Of a stretch of 64,000 nt of DNA, positions 59,822 through 64,000 are shown one piece after another (position 1 is the first letter of the stretch; the number at the start of each line of letters is the position of its first letter). The DNA comes from Bretschneidera sinensis (Eukaryota; Streptophyta; Magnoliopsida; Brassicales; Akaniaceae): assembly GCA_023935145.1 (NCBI GenBank), contig CM043701.1:73330817-73394816 (forward strand). Direction: 5' to 3'. A program made the position numbers and the translations under genes. The notes beneath the pieces are model-generated. The model saw nothing but the letters and a program-made list of their open reading frames with translations. It was not told the DNA's origin and did not search any database.

Positions 59822-61274
59822 ATGGGTAGCCGTGTGAGGTTGATGGGGTTGTTGATGGTTGCGGTGACGTTGCTAGAGGGTGCAACCACGGCTGAGTACA
59901 TCGTTGGAGACAGCTATGGATGGAATGTTCCCCTTAATTCCTCTACTGATTTCTATACTAATTGGGTTGCTAATAAGACATTTTTTGCTGGAGACTCATT
60001 TGGTAATTAAGTGTTTCTTTAAAATTCTTTTGCCTCAAGTAATCAGAATTTCAATACTAATTTTTTATTTATTGTGAAAATGATAATTTATACTAAAAAA
60101 TTTACTTAATTTTTAATCAAAAAAAAAATGTAATCGTTGAATTAAGTTTACAAACACATTATTTATTATTTTGTTTATTATGACATGCAAGCTAGCTAGT
60201 TTTTACTTCATTCTTATTGTGATATGCATGCTAGCTGGTTTTTATTGCATCGGCTTCCATTCTTATGAGGACAATATCTCAAGTTTAACTTGGATTGTTA
60301 TTATCATATAAATAAACAAAATCATATACCCTAATCTAAAGCAGTCAGTCACATCTTGAGGTTACATATCGTTGTACTTTTATGTATGCATGAAAACAAG
60401 TTCAAAAAATTATAAGTACCATTAAAGTTGGCTTATCACTTTTGACCTCCTTTTGTTAAATTAAGAATGTTCCAATTATTCATTAATTTGTACTTTCCTT
60501 TCACTTGAGATGAGATTAATTTACCTTTTAACTTTTCAAATAATTTCAAAGTTTTTATTCTATAGTCTTATCTATTTTTGATCTTTTAACAATCAAAAAT
60601 CTTATTTAAAGCAAATTATTATTTTTTTTTTATCTTTTAACAATCAAAAATCTTATTTAAACACATTACTCAAATAATCAAATCAACTTAAATCTCTAAT
60701 CACTTTAAAAACTCAAACCACACCATTATGTACAACTGGTAATTTTGAAAAACTCAAATTATAACAGACAAATTTAAGCAAGATGAAAACGAAAAACTTT
60801 AAATTGTCCACAAAACATGACAAGTTATCATATGAAGAGAAATGATGGAAAATTGAATGACTATGGATCTTTATTAATTCTTAGTACAAATGAATTATAG
60901 GTTTTGATCAATCTCCCGAGTCTAATTAATTATCTAACATTTTTGTTTTTTCCAATTTTTCTATTTGGTCATGATCAGTTTTTAACTGGAACGGGACACA
61001 CACTGCGACTGAAACAATCAAGGAAAACTATGATGTATGCAACACAAGTGGAGGAATAAGTCTAGTGGACAGTGGAGTGAAGGTCACCTTCAACAAAAAT
61101 GGTACCTATTACTATATCTGCACTATCGGCAACCATTGTGAACAAGGACAGAAGGTCACTTTCGTCATTGGAGATGGAATATCAGACAATGATACCGGCT
61201 CTGCTGCCTCTCTCACTGTTGGTGCCATGGCTGCACTTTTCTCCACTTTACTCATTTATTTCCTCACTTACTAA
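59822..61274 (+). CDS. Stellacyanin-type phytocyanin (blue copper protein), two exons
   Basis: The exons are 59822-60002 and 60979-61274, with a GTAATTAAG donor and TGATCAG acceptor. The joined frame is 158 residues. Residues 1-23 form a signal peptide. The plastocyanin-like domain spans about 24-126. Copper ligands are His68, Cys108, His113 and Gln118. A disulfide pair is Cys81-Cys114. The spacings match stellacyanin exactly, and the Gln axial ligand distinguishes it from Met-type uclacyanins and from early nodulin-like proteins that have lost the ligands. Possible N-glycosylation sites occur at NSS, NKT, NGT and NTS. The hydrophobic tail from about 138 after a small-residue site suggests a GPI anchor, so it likely acts at the outer plasma membrane or wall. 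The substrate is unknown. It is the only intact host gene in the window. Confidence 0.92.
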
Positions 61275-62790
61275 ATTACCATTATTAATTCCTAAATGCC
61301 CTAATATTGTCCATTGCTTTAGCTATATTATGTAGAATTCGAGGGATTACATGGTTTTGGACTGTATATTTTGTTGTGATGTACAAATGTGATAGAATAA
61401 TGCTCTTCTTTCATGGAAGAAGTACCTTTTTAGCGTCTTTTTTTTTTTATAAATATGGAAGAATTACTTTAACAGAATAATGTTTTGATTTTAATTGCTT
61501 TTTTTTTTTTTTTCATGAGATGAAATCCAAATTTTCTATATGAAAGTCCCAAAAGTACCCGCTAAACTAAAAAAAAAACCAGATTTTTTTATTCAATTTC
61601 TCTCAATCTTTATTTTTAGAATATTAATCCTACATTTCATAACTAAATAATTTCCAAGCAAAAATTAGACTTGTTTCCAAATAAAAATGTGATTATGCAA
61701 ATACTAAATAATTTTGACGACCATAAATCCCTTCCATTCCCAAACGGCGTCGATAAGACCTAAGTGCACAATTTGAAGTGGAAGAACAGATAAAACAGAA
61801 ACTTCACAAACTTGTCAAGTCTTTTCAACGTAGTAGTACTACTTAACCATGTCCACTAAATGATGAATATTGGCAGCACCTGATCAGTAATCTCTACCAT
61901 TCTTTTACACAATATCTCAACACCCTACAATACAAAAATATGTACATCTCCTGAAAGGAACCAACTAAAAACAAGAATGTGATTTCTCAAAGGAGAGGCA
62001 AATAATAGCAGTCTTTATAGAATACGGAGTACTTTTTTTTTTTTCTTTCCCTTTTGTTTTCCTCGAGCATATACAAGTTCTTGTGCTGAATGTTTCATAT
62101 CACAAGAGTGTTTCCTTCACTGGAACCATCAACTTGGGTGAAAAACAGCAGAGCATGAAAACTAAAGCATAAAGGGAGAATTATCTCAAGAGGAATGCTA
62201 AATACGCAGCAAAAAGAGCTGGATTCACGCCAGTTCTTGTCTGTTAGTGGCGAAAAGACAAACTAGTGTCGAACCAGCCTCTTTTACTGTATATTTAGCG
62301 ATTCCATAATCTCAACCCAAGTTAACTATGCTGATAGGGAAAAAATGGGTAGAACTAAAGAAGAAAAGATTAAGAAAAAATAAAAATGGCAATGAAAAGT
62401 CAGAAAAATGGAAAATAACCACCATGGACTGTGGTTATTATCTTCTATGGATGGTCCTCAGTAACTGTAGCCATCAAGTTTGGGTGGAAATCTCACCACT
62501 GCATCAGAAATCTCAATTCCAAGGATTTCTGTGAAACCTCACAATTTTTTCAAATGCTTTGGCTGAGAAAAGTTGCATCCTTATACAAAGGATGGGAACC
62601 CTAGTTCCTGTGCCATATTTACAACAATAACAATGGAAAGACAAACCCTTTCCAGCCCCCTCCCCATGCATAAGAAAGAACAATCTCAGAGGTAAATTCA
62701 AGTAAACAATTATTCGCAACATTACTTCATATTTAAGTCTTCATATTATTCACAACATTACTTCATACTTGTTTCGTTCCATACATAACA
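61275..62790. other. No recognisable gene; downstream of the phytocyanin
   Basis: It begins with the gene's 3' UTR; candidate polyadenylation signals 'gaataatg' lie near 61397 and 61467. A T-rich run is at 61438-61447 and another at 61500-61514. At 62420-62720 the base composition is less AT-rich and could be an untranslated exon on either strand, but no domain is visible. Confidence 0.4.
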
Positions 62791-63170
62791 CAAAGGCTCT
62801 GATTTGTAGAGAAGAAAAGTGAGAAGAAAGAAGAGAGAGAGGATAGGAAAAAATAAGAAGATGAATGTTTTCCATCATGTGTTTGGTAAAAATGACAGAA
62901 AAGTGAGAGTAAAAAAGAAAATGACAAAAATAGCTTATTTTAACTTCCACTCACCAATCATTTCAATTTGGGAGGATTGTGATTTGCTTATGTGAGAAGA
63001 AAACACCAATCATCTCACTCTTCTTTCCTCACTTTTCTTCTCTACCAAATGATAGAAAAGTGCTCTTATCTCCTCTCCCTCTTCCTTCCTCCCACTTTTC
63101 CTCTTTACCAATCATAGCTAAAGAGAAGCAGTACTCTCCCCCACTCCCCCCCCCCCCCTCTTTTTTTCCC
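62791..63170. repeat. Polypurine/polypyrimidine inverted repeat
   Basis: 'tagagaagaaaagtgagaag' at about 62807-62826 faces its near-complement 'cctcacttttcttctctacc' at about 63028-63047. A second purine arm is at 62895-62930, and C/T arms follow to 63120. A C11-13 run sits near 63146-63158. It could be a MITE; no target-site duplication was identified. Confidence 0.4.
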
Positions 63171-63774
63171 AACAAAAACCACCAATCATTGGTAAGGTTA
63201 ACAATAATTATGCATGAAATGCAACTCTCAACCAAATAAGCAATTTATAAATACATGAGAAACTTCCTCTACATCAGAGTGACACAATACAGAAGCCTCC
63301 AACCCTGATAGATTAATTGATTTATCATTTTTCTCATTCTATACTTGGTCCCTGAACCTTCAGAAAAAAGGGGGGAAAAGGTACTTATGAGCTACCTTAA
63401 CTGGTTTAAACAAGTCCCACATTGTTCTTACCATGAATCAAAAATAAAGTTCCGTCCAATACTCTCATAACCTTTGGAAAAAACTAAAGTGGAAAAACAT
63501 TTTGATTACTCCAACTCATCCTGTCCTTCCCATTAACAGCCATTGAACAAAACAAAGCTTCTTGAAAGAGGTAACTAATCTCAAACCCCCAATCATGCAG
63601 CAAACTTTCAAAACAGAGCCACTAGTGCATCTCCTTCTCCAAACCGCTGAAGGAAATCATCAAAGTACAGCCTTCTACTACGCATTCTGTGCAACAATAC
63701 AAAGCTCAAGAAATTAGATGTCCATAAATTATTCCCACATCAAACACCATACCGGAAGGTAAACCACCGAACCA

Positions 63775-64000
63775 AATCTAAACACTAACGAATTTTCATT
63801 ATAAAAGCCTGGAAATCTCATTCATGATTCCTTTCCATGATCCCACCCTGTCTTTGTACCACTGTGTTTATCTATTTCAAACTCCACAACCTACTTCCGG
63901 ATAAAACTTTCCTAAAAAGCTCACTCACCATTCTGAGTCTCCATATCTAAACACTAACGAATTTTCATTATAAAAGCCTGGAAATCTCATTCATGATTCC
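63775..64000. repeat. 57-bp direct repeat, 169 bp apart, cut by the window edge
   Basis: The stretch from 'atctaaacactaacgaattt' to 'ctcattcatgattcc' at 63775-63831 recurs exactly at 63944-64000. The second copy ends at the last base, so the repeat may be longer or belong to a longer array. Confidence 0.85.

Noticed and set aside
61099..61335. A second reading frame over exon 2 of the phytocyanin
   Set aside because: Out-of-frame shadow. The phytocyanin frame has all ligand and disulfide residues at the right spacings.
1..64000. tRNA, rRNA or snRNA genes
   Set aside because: No cloverleaf-compatible A and B box pairs or conserved rRNA stretches were noticed. The tRNA-like matches are retrotransposon primer-binding sites.

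Overview
The window looks like a piece of a flowering-plant (eudicot) nuclear chromosome. It is AT-rich and its genes carry GT-AG introns. It holds a plant blue copper protein gene, remnants of two other nuclear genes, and dense layers of plant transposons (Ty1/copia, Ty3/gypsy, LINE, CACTA, mariner, hAT). The species cannot be read from the sequence.

Left part (1-24613): old, degenerate transposon ground. It opens with the tail of a chromovirus and its 3' LTR (1-2466). A copia-type solo LTR (2918-4080), minisatellite-like repeats (5117-8330), a hAT-like MITE (6666-7626) and a Tourist-like MITE (8520-9035) follow. A mariner-like transposase pseudogene is split by a solo gypsy LTR (9945-11994). 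Next come a hAT remnant, a frameshifted mitochondrial ribosomal protein L6 copy (16183-16492), a LINE 3' half, a hAT-type MITE (17926-18479), a small minus-strand copia-type element (18853-20758) and a truncated ARL2/TITAN5-type small GTPase gene (21874-22640, minus).

Right-centre (24614-59613): nested retrotransposons whose borders can be read from target-site duplications (TSDs). A three-LTR Tork-type copia array (24619-39686) contains an Athila/Tat-type gypsy element (26308-35906). A CACTA transposon beginning at 39988 contains a Reina-like chromovirus (40077-45277). A second chromovirus (48871-59613) contains a young gag-only Athila-derived element on the minus strand (51149-56374). The coding parts of the older elements carry many stops and frameshifts.

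Right end (59614-64000): one apparently intact host gene, a two-exon stellacyanin-type phytocyanin (59822-61274). The 3' LTR of the chromovirus ends about 93 bp before its TATA box. The last 2.7 kb hold no recognisable gene. They contain a polypurine/polypyrimidine inverted repeat and a 57-bp direct repeat running into the window edge.

No convincing new gene system was found. The observations most worth following are the conserved non-coding block and the CGATCG-centred LTR repeats shared by the Athila element and its gag-only relative, the three-LTR copia array with a single outer TSD, and the LTR beside the stellacyanin promoter.
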